Of a DNA stretch of 64,000 nt, positions 45,049 through 54,265 are shown one piece after another; the first letter of the stretch is position 1, and every line of letters begins with the position of its first letter. The translations under genes were made by a program, and so were the position numbers. The stretch comes from JAJPGZ01 sp038229295 (GTDB lineage Bacteria; Verrucomicrobiota; Verrucomicrobiia; Chthoniobacterales; UBA10450): NCBI GenBank assembly GCA_038229295.1, contig JBBROO010000006.1, forward strand, positions 1 through 64,000. The letters run 5' to 3'. The notes beneath the pieces were generated by a model. The model did no database searches and was not told where the DNA came from. It was given only the letters and a program-made list of their open reading frames with translations.

Positions 45049-45548
45049 GCGCGCTCGTCGCGTTGTCGATCTTCGGAACCGGAAGCGTTTTTGCGCAGGA
45101 TCCACGGAAAGGTCACCATTCGCGCGGGCAAAATTTCCAGCAGCGCAGTAAGCAATTTCGCCACGGCCCGGAACGCGTTCTCCGTCTTTCGCCGGAAGAA
45201 CAGCAAACATTCAGGCGAAACGCCGAGCGCTGGCTGCAGATGGATCCGCAGCAGCGCGACGCTCTGCGTCAGCGCGATCGTGTCTTGCGAGAGCGTATGA
45301 GAAACGAAGCCGAAACCATTATGCGCGATTCCGGACTCCGTCTCGACAACGGTGCGCGGGAACAATTCGAAGAGCGCTACTTGCAAGAGCGACGACGCAT
45401 CGAACAATCGTTGCGTCGCGAAATTGAAGCCAAGCGCGAGCAACAGTTGCCGGAATTAAAAGAGCGATTGCGGAACGAATTCCAACCGCGTCCTTCGCTT
45501 CCGCCGGCCAGCGCCTCGCCTTCCGGTTCGAACAAGCCCGGCAATTAA
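45024..45548 (+). CDS. Periplasmic Arg/Gln/Glu-rich helical protein (DUF3106-like)
   Basis: 174 residues. Signal peptide about 1-25 (ends GSVFAQ); LSIF in its core comes from a 10-mer copy (45064). The mature part is a long charged helix (VLRLSPEEQQTFRRNAERWLQMDPQQR and further heptads) ending in a Pro/Ser-rich tail. LSPEEQ and WLQMDPQQR recall DUF3106 proteins. The start is GTG 45024, coupled to the upstream small membrane protein; together they may sense envelope state. Confidence 0.7.
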   Translation: MGRHFIFVSALVALSIFGTGSVFAQDPRKGHHSRGQNFQQRSKQFRHGPERVLRLSPEEQQTFRRNAERWLQMDPQQRDALRQRDRVLRERMRNEAETIMRDSGLRLDNGAREQFEERYLQERRRIEQSLRREIEAKREQQLPELKERLRNEFQPRPSLPPASASPSGSNKPGN

Positions 45549-45664
45549 GGGCGGCGGTTAGAAATTTCCCGCGGCGTCGCGATTGTCGATCTTAAAAGAG
45601 ACGCGAGCTGACGAGTCCCGCTTTCCCTGTCTCTCGCCAGCCCGCTAAAATCTCTCCTGGGGTT

Positions 45665-45931
45665 TTACCAATGACGGTGGCGGACGCGATAAACACGTCG
45701 GCCGTGATACCAATAGTACGGACGATAAACGACCCGAACCGGGCTGTAACCATAGTAAGGATACCCGTATCCAGACCCATAGCCGTAGCCGCAGCCCGAA
45801 TAGGGGTAATAACCCCCCGGCCCGCCGAATCCGATTCCGATAGACACACCAGCTTTAGAACTCGGCGCTGCCGCGATCGTCAAACCGGCCACTGCAATAG
45901 CAATTAATAAAAACTTCTTCACCTTCTTCAC
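45665..45931 (-). CDS. Small secreted Gly/Tyr-rich protein
   Basis: 88 residues. Signal peptide about 1-27 (MKKVKKFLLIAIAVAGLTIAA). The mature part is Gly/Tyr/Pro-rich (GYYPYSGCGYGYGSGYGYPYYGYSP) and ends in an Arg/His/Trp-rich stretch. A good ribosome-binding site (AAGGAGG near 45937) supports it. Function unknown, possibly structural. Confidence 0.75.
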   Translation of the reverse strand: MKKVKKFLLIAIAVAGLTIAAAPSSKAGVSIGIGFGGPGGYYPYSGCGYGYGSGYGYPYYGYSPVRVVYRPYYWYHGRRVYRVRHRHW

Positions 45932-46173
45932 CTCCTTGAGTTGTTCCTACATCTGATTCAACTCAACTGCTCGCGTTCGGTTGCGGAGATTTAATTTCGT
46001 CGGCAGCCAGCACCGATAAGTTTCTCAGGATAAGTTTGTCGATGAAGCGACCGAACACGCGCGCGTTTCCGAATATGAATGCAAACCATTTAACTCGTTA
46101 GTCAGATTCGCTCGCCTTACGGCTACGGGGCAGCCGAGCGTTACAAGCTACGACAAACAGTTGCAGGCTGCCC

Positions 46174-48417
46174 ATGAACGAAAAATACTTTCGGCGATTT
46201 GCTTTGCGACTTAGCGTGGTCGCATTCTACTTCGCGGCAATTGTCGCCGCTAAAGCAACAACCATCATCGTCGCCTCGAGTACGACCCATGGAAGCTGCT
46301 ATAATCTTAATCCAACAGGGCTGTGCGAGAACTGGAAGGGACAGGTCACCTATCGCGTCAATTATTCGGACCTGCCGCAGGGCATTTACCGGATTACGTC
46401 GAATGGAAACATTGTTGTCGATTTTTCCGTTCCAGCCAATGGCTCCGGAACCGTTGCCGGAGATGGCGACGCCATTTACTTCGAGAATTATCAACCTGCT
46501 GTTGACGGCCAGGTCGCGAAGGACGCGCAGACTAATCTCGAAACTAGCGAGCGGAACACTGGAGTCCATTACCAGACCAGCGGCGGCGCGCTGATGGTGT
46601 TTCAAACAATAACCGGTTCGAGCTTCCCGAATTGTCCTTCCACGTGTCCGCCGGATCAGGGCATACGCCAGTTCGTTGTCGATCTTAATGTGAGCGGCGC
46701 GCCGCCGGACCCGGATTACACGAAAGCATGCGAAGAGAGTACCGATTGCCCCAGCTGCTCGAAAACTCAGCCGATGGCGCAGTATTCAGTTCAACTAATG
46801 CTTGCGAATCTGCACATCACCGACACGCCCATCAAATACAACTCGCCGCGCGGACCAGCAACCGAGTTTACGCTCACTTACAACCACCGCGAGGTTAATC
46901 AGCCAGCGCCATTTCCGTTCTCGAACTTCGGCCCGAAATGGACATTCAACTGGCTCTCGTACGTTATAGACGACCCGAACAACGCATCCGCTGACGTGAC
47001 GGTGTATGCACGCGGCGGCGGCACCGAAAAATACGCGAATTTCAACTCCGCCACTCAAAGCTACGACCCAGAGAAACAAACGCTCGCCGTGTTAGTTCAA
47101 ACAGCGAGCGGGTATGAGAAACGATTCCCTGATGGTTCGAAGGAAGTCTTCACCATAAGCGACGGCGCCAATTCGCATCCGCGCCATGTATTTCTGAGCA
47201 GCGTGGTCGACCCGTTCAACAACACCACGACGCTAAATTATAGCGGTCTGAAGATCACCTCGATCAAGGATTCGCTGAACTACTCGATCACACTCGAATA
47301 CGGCTCGTCGGCTGACCCGCTGAGAATCACAAAGGTTATCGATCCGTTTAATCGGTCGGCGCTCTTTGAATATTATGCCGATGGTAAGCTCAAGAGCGTT
47401 ACCGATCCGGTCGGCATAAGGTCGGCGTTCGAGTACGAGTCGGGTTCAGATTTCATCAACAAGATGACGACGCCTTACGGCCCGACGACTTTTGCGCGCG
47501 GCGAGGATGGCAACAACCGGCGCTGGCTCGAAGCAACCGACCCGCTCCTCGGTAAGGAGCGAGTCGAGTACAACAACTACCTTACCCAAATCGCGAACAG
47601 CGAGTCTGCCGCGCCTGCTGGAGCGGACAACAGCCGGCTGCGTTTCGGCAGCACGTTTTACTGGAACAAGAAGGCGATGGAAGACGGTCCCGGTGATTAC
47701 TCGAAAGCGCAGGTGACGCGCTGGTTGCTGACGCCTAGCGGCAAAGTCTCCGGCGTTAAATCCAGTGAGAAGAAACCACTCGAGAGCCGCGTTTGGCATT
47801 CCTACGCCGGTCAGTCAGATCCAATCTTGCTCGGCTCGATCGCCAAGCCTAACAAGAGCAGCCGCATTCTGGACGACGGCAGTACCGCGGCATCGCAGTA
47901 CACATACAACGCCGTCGGAAAAGTACTGAGCGCGACTGATCCAGTTGGTCGCGTCACGAGCTACGTTTATGACAGTAACGTCATTGATCTGCTCGCCGTG
48001 TATCAACGAAATCCAGCAGGCGTAACCACCGATCCATACGATGCCACTCAGTTCGCCGACAGAATTGCCGAATATGTGTATGACGACCCGACGGCGCCGC
48101 CCCACTGTCCGCATAAATACATCGACGCGGCTCGTCAAACGACGACCTACGCTTATGAAGCCGACGGACAGATTCAAAGCGTTACCAATGCAAGGAATGA
48201 GACCACAACGTACTCGTACGGGAATGGCAGCGCAGGGCAACCGGTTGGATATTTGCGGTTAATCACAAGTCCCGCGATCAACGGCGTCTCAGCTCAAAGG
48301 CGCTTCGTCTACGACACAGCTTTCTCGGTGCCAACGCTCCGCCGCGCATCGCATGCATTATCAATGAGCCGGACCACTATGTCGTTGAGTATCGGTACGA
48401 CGACATTGATCGCTTAA
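46174..48417 (+). CDS. RHS/YD-repeat secreted protein, N-terminal part
   Basis: 747 residues before a frame break. Signal peptide about 1-26. A ~170-residue N-terminal domain with paired cysteines (CYNLNPTGLCENW; CPSTCPPDQG; CEESTDCPSC) precedes RHS repeats (EFTLTYNHREVNQ, YDPEKQ, YVYDSNVIDLLAVYQ, YAYEADGQIQSVTNARNETTTYSYG). Such proteins form a shell that carries a C-terminal effector. The frame ends after RRFVYDTAFSVPTLRR; the continuation is in another frame (about 48330 on). Only one 10-mer copy, near the 5' end. Confidence 0.85.
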   Translation: MNEKYFRRFALRLSVVAFYFAAIVAAKATTIIVASSTTHGSCYNLNPTGLCENWKGQVTYRVNYSDLPQGIYRITSNGNIVVDFSVPANGSGTVAGDGDAIYFENYQPAVDGQVAKDAQTNLETSERNTGVHYQTSGGALMVFQTITGSSFPNCPSTCPPDQGIRQFVVDLNVSGAPPDPDYTKACEESTDCPSCSKTQPMAQYSVQLMLANLHITDTPIKYNSPRGPATEFTLTYNHREVNQPAPFPFSNFGPKWTFNWLSYVIDDPNNASADVTVYARGGGTEKYANFNSATQSYDPEKQTLAVLVQTASGYEKRFPDGSKEVFTISDGANSHPRHVFLSSVVDPFNNTTTLNYSGLKITSIKDSLNYSITLEYGSSADPLRITKVIDPFNRSALFEYYADGKLKSVTDPVGIRSAFEYESGSDFINKMTTPYGPTTFARGEDGNNRRWLEATDPLLGKERVEYNNYLTQIANSESAAPAGADNSRLRFGSTFYWNKKAMEDGPGDYSKAQVTRWLLTPSGKVSGVKSSEKKPLESRVWHSYAGQSDPILLGSIAKPNKSSRILDDGSTAASQYTYNAVGKVLSATDPVGRVTSYVYDSNVIDLLAVYQRNPAGVTTDPYDATQFADRIAEYVYDDPTAPPHCPHKYIDAARQTTTYAYEADGQIQSVTNARNETTTYSYGNGSAGQPVGYLRLITSPAINGVSAQRRFVYDTAFSVPTLRRASHALSMSRTTMSLSIGTTTLIA

Positions 48418-48479
48418 CGCAAATCTCTTATCCCGACAGCACTCATCAAGATTTTGATTATGTCGACCCCGCTCGTGGT

Positions 48480-50357
48480 ATGACACTCGATCTTACGCAC
48501 AGCTACGATCGTCGTGGGCGCGTGACAACGAGACACTATGATAAGAACCGCCATATGGATTCGCTCACCGAGCGAGTAGAAGACACACCGCAGATCATCG
48601 ATCGGACAACGCAATACGGTTGGTGCAACTGTGGCTTGCTGGAGAGCATCACCGATCCGCTTCTACACCGTACCGTCTTCGTCTACGATGTGCAAAGCCG
48701 GCTCTATGAAAAATTTTTTGGCTATGCCACGCCCAAGCAAACCGTCGTCGATTTTCTCTACGAAGGGCAAACTGCACCGAACACGGCCGGGGCAACCAGC
48801 CGGCTAAAGTCGGCGACGGATGCTCTCCAGCAGGTCACGAATTATTCCTACTTTGCCGACGACAATGTGAAACAGATTACTTACCGGACCACCTCGGGCC
48901 AGGCCATTTCTTCCACACCCGACGTTACATTCACGTCCGACCCTTATTATAATCGAATGGCGACAATGGCCACCGGCACGGACACGACAACTTACGAATA
49001 TTATCCCGTAACTTCGGCTGGGACGCTTGGCGCCGGCCAACTTCACACCGTCGATGGGCCGTTCGACAGCGACATCATTACATATGCCTATGACAAGCTC
49101 GGTCGCACGACCAATCAGAAGATCAACGGCGTGTCTAATGAATCGACGGCAGACTACGACGCGCTCGGTCGCCTAACCGCGACATCGCACAGCGGGTTTG
49201 GGTTCGCGACGCGCACCTACGATGGCGTTACTCCGCGGTTACAGACGGTGACGGTCCAGAACAGCGAGGCGCCCTCGCTCACCACCAACTATGGCTACTT
49301 CGGCAATTCCAATGACCGGCGTTTGCAAACTGTGCAAAATCTCGATCCCAATCTGGCGAATCTTTCCAAGTTTGATTACACCTATGATTCTGAAGGGCAA
49401 ATCCAAACTTGGGCCAAACAGATTGGGACAGGGCCCGCATTAACGGGCACATATTCGGCTGATCTCGTTGACCAACTCAAGAGTGCGGCAAGCGCGACCG
49501 TCCCAATTCCGAGTCCACCGCCTCCCGCCACCCCGCCCCCCCCGCAAACTGTTACGCCGCCGGGAAATTTTAATTACGAGTACGATCTGGCGGGCAACCG
49601 CAAGACCGACCAGCAAGGTACCGTGATGCACTCGTTTGACGAAGTGAACGAGATCACCGATCCCGGTTACACCTACGATCGCAATGGCAATCTTACTTCC
49701 GACGGCGTCACCAGCTATGAATGGGATGCGGCTAATCGACTCGTGGCAATTCAGAAGACAGCACCTGCTCCTAGCCCTTTGCCAACGCCCAATCCTCCGC
49801 CCGCCGTGCCGCCGCCGCAGTATCCGCAGCCACCCCAGCCGCCGAAGGTGCCCAATACGACTTCCCTTCTAACGACGCGTTCAGAATTCAGTTATGATGG
49901 CTTAAGCCGGCGCATCCAAATTGTCGAAAAACAAACCACCGGCAATCCAGCAATCGATCCGAACATTTGGTGGATACCGGTGAGCAAGCAGTATTATCTC
50001 TGGAGCGGCAACACGATTGCGGAAGAGCGCGACAGCACCGGAGCAAATGTCACCAAACGTTTCTTTGCCGAGGGCGAGCAGATCAACGGAATCAATTATT
50101 ACTTTACTCGCGATCATCTCGGCAGCATCCGCGAGATGGTTGACTTCAATGGCGTGGTGCACGCGCAGTACGAATACGATCCCTACGGCAACCGGACAAA
50201 GATCAGGGGCGACCTCGAATGTGACTTCGCGTTTACCGGGCATTGGCATCACGCACCAAGCGGGCTGAATCTCGCGCTTTACCGTGCATACAGCCCGACG
50301 CTTGGACGATGGCTTAGCCGGGACCCGATTGGCGAAGAAGGCGGCTTGAATCTGTAA
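48480..50357 (+). CDS. RHS/YD-repeat protein, middle part with RHS core motif
   Basis: 625 residues in the frame after a probable one-base shift; the frame is open back to about 48330, where INEPDHYVVEYRYDDIDRLTQISYPD continues the repeats, so ATG 48480 is probably not a true start. YD repeats continue, interrupted by two Pro-rich linkers (about 49497-49560 and 49760-49850). The RHS core ends RDHLGSIREMVDFNG...YEYDPYGNRTK...YRAYSPTLGRWLSRDPIGEEGG, which normally marks self-cleavage before the effector domain. A second shift at about 50354 puts a stop after GLNL. Confidence 0.85.
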   Translation: MTLDLTHSYDRRGRVTTRHYDKNRHMDSLTERVEDTPQIIDRTTQYGWCNCGLLESITDPLLHRTVFVYDVQSRLYEKFFGYATPKQTVVDFLYEGQTAPNTAGATSRLKSATDALQQVTNYSYFADDNVKQITYRTTSGQAISSTPDVTFTSDPYYNRMATMATGTDTTTYEYYPVTSAGTLGAGQLHTVDGPFDSDIITYAYDKLGRTTNQKINGVSNESTADYDALGRLTATSHSGFGFATRTYDGVTPRLQTVTVQNSEAPSLTTNYGYFGNSNDRRLQTVQNLDPNLANLSKFDYTYDSEGQIQTWAKQIGTGPALTGTYSADLVDQLKSAASATVPIPSPPPPATPPPPQTVTPPGNFNYEYDLAGNRKTDQQGTVMHSFDEVNEITDPGYTYDRNGNLTSDGVTSYEWDAANRLVAIQKTAPAPSPLPTPNPPPAVPPPQYPQPPQPPKVPNTTSLLTTRSEFSYDGLSRRIQIVEKQTTGNPAIDPNIWWIPVSKQYYLWSGNTIAEERDSTGANVTKRFFAEGEQINGINYYFTRDHLGSIREMVDFNGVVHAQYEYDPYGNRTKIRGDLECDFAFTGHWHHAPSGLNLALYRAYSPTLGRWLSRDPIGEEGGLNL

Positions 50358-50427
50358 TGAATATGTTTTTGATAACCCTACGCGGCGGACAGACCCTTTC
50401 GGATTAGCCTGTAACGGTGACGTATTT

Positions 50428-50805
50428 ATGGGACATAACGTATCGTCTCCTACTGGTGCTGGCAGCGACTCTTCGGGGCGACAACAGCAGTCGAATCCGG
50501 CGCCCTGTTTTTACCTCACATGTGGCGGCGATGATCTTAACCGGCGTCAGGGATTTACGCCAGGGGTCGGGTGTCCAAGGTGTAATAATGATCCCGAGGG
50601 ATACAATTCTGCAAATAGTACCAGAGATATTCAGAGTGCGGCTAATGCGGTTGCAAAGAAAGTTTGCAAGGACAACCGCTGTTGTAAGGAGGCTATTGTA
50701 AAAATCAGATGCGACTGGAATTGGGTTAAGGATGCACTCGCTGCAAGGGTCGATTTTTCGATGTGCGGTCGAACGCTTTACATTAAATGCGAATCGGTAC
50801 GATAA
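50428..50805 (+). CDS. Detached C-terminal effector-like tail of the RHS protein
   Basis: Removing one A from CTGTAATG at about 50350-50357 joins the core to NLYEYVFDNPTRRTDPFGLA and then this frame. The tail (~150 residues from the core, 125 from ATG 50428) is Cys-rich (CFYLTCGG, CPRCNND, CKDNRCCKEA, CGRTLYIKC). It looks like a variable RHS C-terminal toxin domain but matches none I recognise. No start signal precedes ATG 50428, so it is probably not made alone. Confidence 0.6.
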   Translation: MGHNVSSPTGAGSDSSGRQQQSNPAPCFYLTCGGDDLNRRQGFTPGVGCPRCNNDPEGYNSANSTRDIQSAANAVAKKVCKDNRCCKEAIVKIRCDWNWVKDALAARVDFSMCGRTLYIKCESVR

Positions 50806-51392
50806 GACGAAATTTGCTAGCTGCCGTGCTCTCTTCGTTTGCCGTGGCGTATTTTTCTGGAATGGCGGCGTCAGTAATAGCCGCTCCTTCTGTTGAGTCT
50901 GACAGTGTCTCAAACCCGCTGCCGCGTGCAACAGTCAAGAAGATCCGCAGTGCGATAGTAGGCACTTGGGCAAGCAACGAAGAGACCAAGGCAATCGGCA
51001 GCTCCGAAGAGCTAAGCACCATAGTAAGCAAAAAAGAGTGGGAGATTAAAGTATTGGAGATTATTAAGGACCCTTATCGCTTAGAAAAACTTAAGATTAT
51101 TCTCGGTACGCCCAAGCTTCAAAAAAAACAGGCCTTTATTGGCGCGACATATCAGCTGATATTCCTGGATCAAAATGGCAGGATTGTCGCTGCCGCCTCG
51201 TTTTTTCTAGCGCCGAAAGTTGGTTATGTGCTTAACCTTTCGCCGAATGCTTTTGAAAAGGACGGCCGCTACTATCACGGTTGGGGAACTCAACGTGTTC
51301 CCGGCAACTGGGGTTCGACAATCGATTATCGGAATTACGTAATTCCGTTCGTCAATTGGAATGAAGCAATTGGTTACACACCTGGGCGGTAA
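50787..51392 (+). CDS. Secreted/anchored protein next to the RHS tail (possible immunity protein)
   Basis: 201 residues, overlapping the RHS tail by 19 bases. An N-terminal hydrophobic segment (about 8-33) could be a signal peptide. The body has an alpha/beta pattern (KKEWEIKVLEIIKDPYRLEKLKIIL; TYQLIFLDQNGRIVAAASFF; GWGTQRVPGNW). Genes directly after RHS effector tips commonly encode cognate immunity proteins, and the AT-rich composition matches the tail. No family recognised; the role rests on position only. Confidence 0.6.
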   Translation: MRIGTIRRNLLAAVLSSFAVAYFSGMAASVIAAPSVESDSVSNPLPRATVKKIRSAIVGTWASNEETKAIGSSEELSTIVSKKEWEIKVLEIIKDPYRLEKLKIILGTPKLQKKQAFIGATYQLIFLDQNGRIVAAASFFLAPKVGYVLNLSPNAFEKDGRYYHGWGTQRVPGNWGSTIDYRNYVIPFVNWNEAIGYTPGR

Positions 51393-51547
51393 GATTTGGT
51401 GATTGCCGGCTGAATCATTCCACATCCGGAATGAAATTTCTTGCACTCTGCGTGAATGCGGGAATCCCTCGAGAAACAGTTAGGCGCTTTCCTGCGGAAA
51501 CGGCGCGGCGAGCAGACCGCAACTCCCCCGAAGCCAACTCCGTAGGT

Positions 51548-52591
51548 TCACGACCGATAACCAGTCGCGCAAATGTCGTTGTCGATCTTGTGATAAGTGA
51601 CGCGATCTAGTTTCAAGGCCGCGGCAGTGGTAGCAGCGCCGCGTCCCGGAAAAGCCACGACAGGACCGCCCGTCGCCACGGCGCCAAGATAAATTTGCAC
51701 CTTGTCGATCAAGCGCGCGTCGAGAGCCTGCCCGAGCACATCGCCACCGCCCTCGATCAAAACGCTGGTGATATTTTTTGCCCCAAGATCGACAAGTACA
51801 TCTTCGAGCGATTTTTTTCGATAGACCAAAGTCCGCTCGCGAAAGCGATCGCGAAACACGCGCGCATCGCTCGGAAGTTTTCCCGAGCGCGTAAGAATCA
51901 CGCGCCAGGGCTGCGGCGCATCCTTCGCGCCGCGCACGGTGAGTCGCGGATCATCGGCGCGAAGTGTTTCTGCGCCGACCAGAACCGCGTCAACGTGCGC
52001 GCGCAACGCGCGCGCATCAGCACGCGAGGACGCGCTCGTGATCCAGGGTGATTCGCCCGGCGGTTGCGTCAATCGTCCATCGAGACTCATTCCGCATTTG
52101 GCGATAACAAATGGTCGTCCCGTTACGATCCATTTATTGAATGCTTCATTCATCGCTGAGGATTCGTCTCCCAAAATTCCGACACGCACGTCCACGCCGG
52201 CCTTTCGCAGAAGAGAAACACCCCGGCCGTTATGACGCGGATTTGGATCGAGCGCGCCGATGACGACGCTCTTAATTCCGGCAGCGATAATGTTTTCCGT
52301 GCATGCGCCGGTGCGCCCGGCGGTCGAGCACGGTTCGAGCGTGACATACATTGTCGATCTTGCGCGGAGGCGCGCCGGCACCTGCGCGAGGGCTTCGGCT
52401 TCTGCGTGCGGCAAACCGCTTTTGCGATGATGCGTTCGTGCAATAATTTTTCCGTTGAGCACGATGACGGCGCCGACCGACGGATTCGGACTCGTCTTAC
52501 CCGAACCTTTCGCGGCTTCGCGCAATGCGACTCGCATGAAGCGTTCGTCCTCTTTGTGCAACTCTGTCACCGACTTTTGTTGGATCGACAA
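51548..52591 (-). CDS. ribD: Bifunctional riboflavin biosynthesis deaminase/reductase
   Basis: 347 residues. The N-terminal deaminase has the zinc motif HAEAEAL and PCSTAGRTGAC (PCxxxGxTxxC). The C-terminal reductase (about 150-347) has IAKCGMSLDGRLT and VLIEGGGDVLGQAL. It carries out two steps from the GTP cyclohydrolase product. The start is uncertain: TTG 52591 lies in a near-copy of the 10-mer; GTG 52570 (VTELHKEDERFM) is also possible. The C-terminus contains a 10-mer copy. Confidence 0.93.
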   Translation of the reverse strand: MSIQQKSVTELHKEDERFMRVALREAAKGSGKTSPNPSVGAVIVLNGKIIARTHHRKSGLPHAEAEALAQVPARLRARSTMYVTLEPCSTAGRTGACTENIIAAGIKSVVIGALDPNPRHNGRGVSLLRKAGVDVRVGILGDESSAMNEAFNKWIVTGRPFVIAKCGMSLDGRLTQPPGESPWITSASSRADARALRAHVDAVLVGAETLRADDPRLTVRGAKDAPQPWRVILTRSGKLPSDARVFRDRFRERTLVYRKKSLEDVLVDLGAKNITSVLIEGGGDVLGQALDARLIDKVQIYLGAVATGGPVVAFPGRGAATTAAALKLDRVTYHKIDNDICATGYRS

Positions 52592-52798
52592 CGAACGTGC
52601 GTCAAATCAACACAGCGCCGGCTCTTCGTCGAAACCGGGAACTGCGTTATAAATTATTGATTTTCAATCGTCTCCGAATTCACACCACTGGTCGATGTCG
52701 CGCTGGCATCATGGCAGCTAAGGAATTCGAAACAACCATTTCAGAAAGGAATCAAATTTTATAAGCTTAATTCGTTATCAAACTCCGGAATTGACGGC

Positions 52799-53098
52799 GT
52801 GGCCGTCGCTCATAATGACGGCTACACGTTGCAGGTGGAAATGCCGGGCGTGAATAAGGAAGGTCTCGAAATTTCGGTCGAGAACAATGAGTTGACGTTG
52901 ACTGGCCGGCGTTCGTTGCCATCGATCGACGGCACGCTCATTCATCGGGAATCTCGCCGCGAGAATTTCCGACGCGCGTTTGAACTCGATCCGTCGATCG
53001 AAGCAAACAAGATCAGTGCGAAGATTGATCAGGGCATCGTGACGCTGACTCTACCGAAAGCGGAGCAGGTCAAGCCGCGCAAGATTGCCGTCTCGTAA
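52799..53098 (+). CDS. Small heat-shock protein, Hsp20/alpha-crystallin
   Basis: 99 residues from GTG 52799, almost only the alpha-crystallin domain: GYTLQVEMPGVNKEGLEISVENNELTLTGRR, then FRRAFELDPSIEANKISAKIDQGIVTLTLPKAE. The frame is open upstream (KFYKLNSLSNSGIDG) without a good start codon, so the N-terminal arm is short or the start is non-standard. It is an ATP-independent chaperone. The TAA is part of a 10-mer copy (53097). Confidence 0.88.
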   Translation: MAVAHNDGYTLQVEMPGVNKEGLEISVENNELTLTGRRSLPSIDGTLIHRESRRENFRRAFELDPSIEANKISAKIDQGIVTLTLPKAEQVKPRKIAVS

Positions 53099-53117
53099 GA
53101 TCGACATCTTGAATTCC

Positions 53118-53152
53118 AAAAGGCCGCGGATCGAAAGGTTCGCGGCTTTTTT
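53118..53152 (+). terminator. Rho-independent terminator after hsp20
   Basis: GGCCGCG pairs with CGCGGCT across a short loop, followed by a run of six T and a second T run. It lies about 20 bases after the hsp20 stop and isolates recA. Confidence 0.8.
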
Positions 53153-53204
53153 GCTTTTTGCTTGGCGAATGGCGCTAGCGGCCTTTACCTAAAGGATTCC
53201 ATTT

Positions 53205-54242
53205 ATGGCGACCAAGACCGAAGCGAAACCTGCAGAAAACAAAGTCAACGCGGCGCGTGACAAGAACCTCGAGCTAGCCATCCAGCAAATTGCGAAGGAT
53301 TACGGGGACGGCGCGATTATGCGTCTCGGGGACGAGAAAATCGTCGACATCGATGTCATACCGACGGGAAATATTTTGATCGATCGCGCGCTCGGCGTGG
53401 GCGGATTTCCGCGCGGCCGCGTCGTCGAAGTTTTTGGTCCGGAGTCATCCGGCAAAACGACACTCACATTGACGGTGATCGCGCAGGCGCAAAAGCGCGG
53501 TGGTCTCGCGGCGTTCATCGACGTCGAGCACGCACTCGATCCGGCGTACGCGAAAAAGTTGGGTGTCAATCTTGATGATCTACTCGTGTCGCAGCCGAGC
53601 TCGGGCGAAGAAGCGTTGCGCATTTGCGAGACCTTAGTCCGCTCGAATGCGCTCGATGTCATCGTGCTTGATTCAGTCGCGGCGCTGGTCACGAAAGCGG
53701 AACTCGAAGGCGAAATCGGCGATGTCACCGTCGGTGCGCAAGCGCGCTTGATGAGCGCGGCGTTGCGTAAACTCACTTCGCTTATCTCGAAAGCGCGGAC
53801 GTGTTGCATTTTCACAAACCAGATCCGCGAAAAGATCGGCGTCATGTTTGGCAATCCGGAAACGACGCCCGGCGGGAAGGCGTTAAAATTTTATGCGAGC
53901 GTTCGGGTCGATATCCGTCGCATCGGGGCGATTAAACAAACCGACGGCGTCGTCACCGGAAATCGCACCCGCGTTAAGATCGTGAAGAACAAAGTGGCGC
54001 CGCCGTTCACCGAAGCGGAGTTCGACATCATGTATAACGAAGGAATTTCTTCGACCGGTGCGCTTCTCGATCTTGCACTGGAAAAACAAATCATCGAAAA
54101 GCGCGGCTCGTGGTTGAATTACAAAGGGACGCAACTGGCGCAGGGGCGCGATGCCGGCAAGGAAGCTTTGAAGAACGACCGGGCTCTTTACGAAGAGATC
54201 GAGGCGGCAGTGAAGGCAAAGCTGGACGAAGAAAAAGATTAA
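53205..54242 (+). CDS. recA: Recombinase RecA
   Basis: 345 residues, full length. Walker A is GPESSGKTT; DVEHALDPAYAKKLGV, LDVIVLDSVAALV and the L1/L2 DNA-binding loops (IFTNQIREKIGVMFGNPETTPGG) are intact, with a standard C-terminal domain and acidic end. It drives strand exchange and SOS induction and integrates DNA taken up by competence. AAAGGA precedes the ATG. Only near-copies of the 10-mer lie inside (for example 53570). Confidence 0.97.
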   Translation: MATKTEAKPAENKVNAARDKNLELAIQQIAKDYGDGAIMRLGDEKIVDIDVIPTGNILIDRALGVGGFPRGRVVEVFGPESSGKTTLTLTVIAQAQKRGGLAAFIDVEHALDPAYAKKLGVNLDDLLVSQPSSGEEALRICETLVRSNALDVIVLDSVAALVTKAELEGEIGDVTVGAQARLMSAALRKLTSLISKARTCCIFTNQIREKIGVMFGNPETTPGGKALKFYASVRVDIRRIGAIKQTDGVVTGNRTRVKIVKNKVAPPFTEAEFDIMYNEGISSTGALLDLALEKQIIEKRGSWLNYKGTQLAQGRDAGKEALKNDRALYEEIEAAVKAKLDEEKD

Positions 54243-54265
54243 GGTTCGCGCAACGCAAGATCGAC

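Noticed and set aside
26446..53106. TAAGATCGACA overlapping stops (26445, 34166, 53096) as dedicated terminators
   Set aside because: Single copies cannot fold into a hairpin and lack T runs; the overlap more likely reflects tolerated placement of the word.
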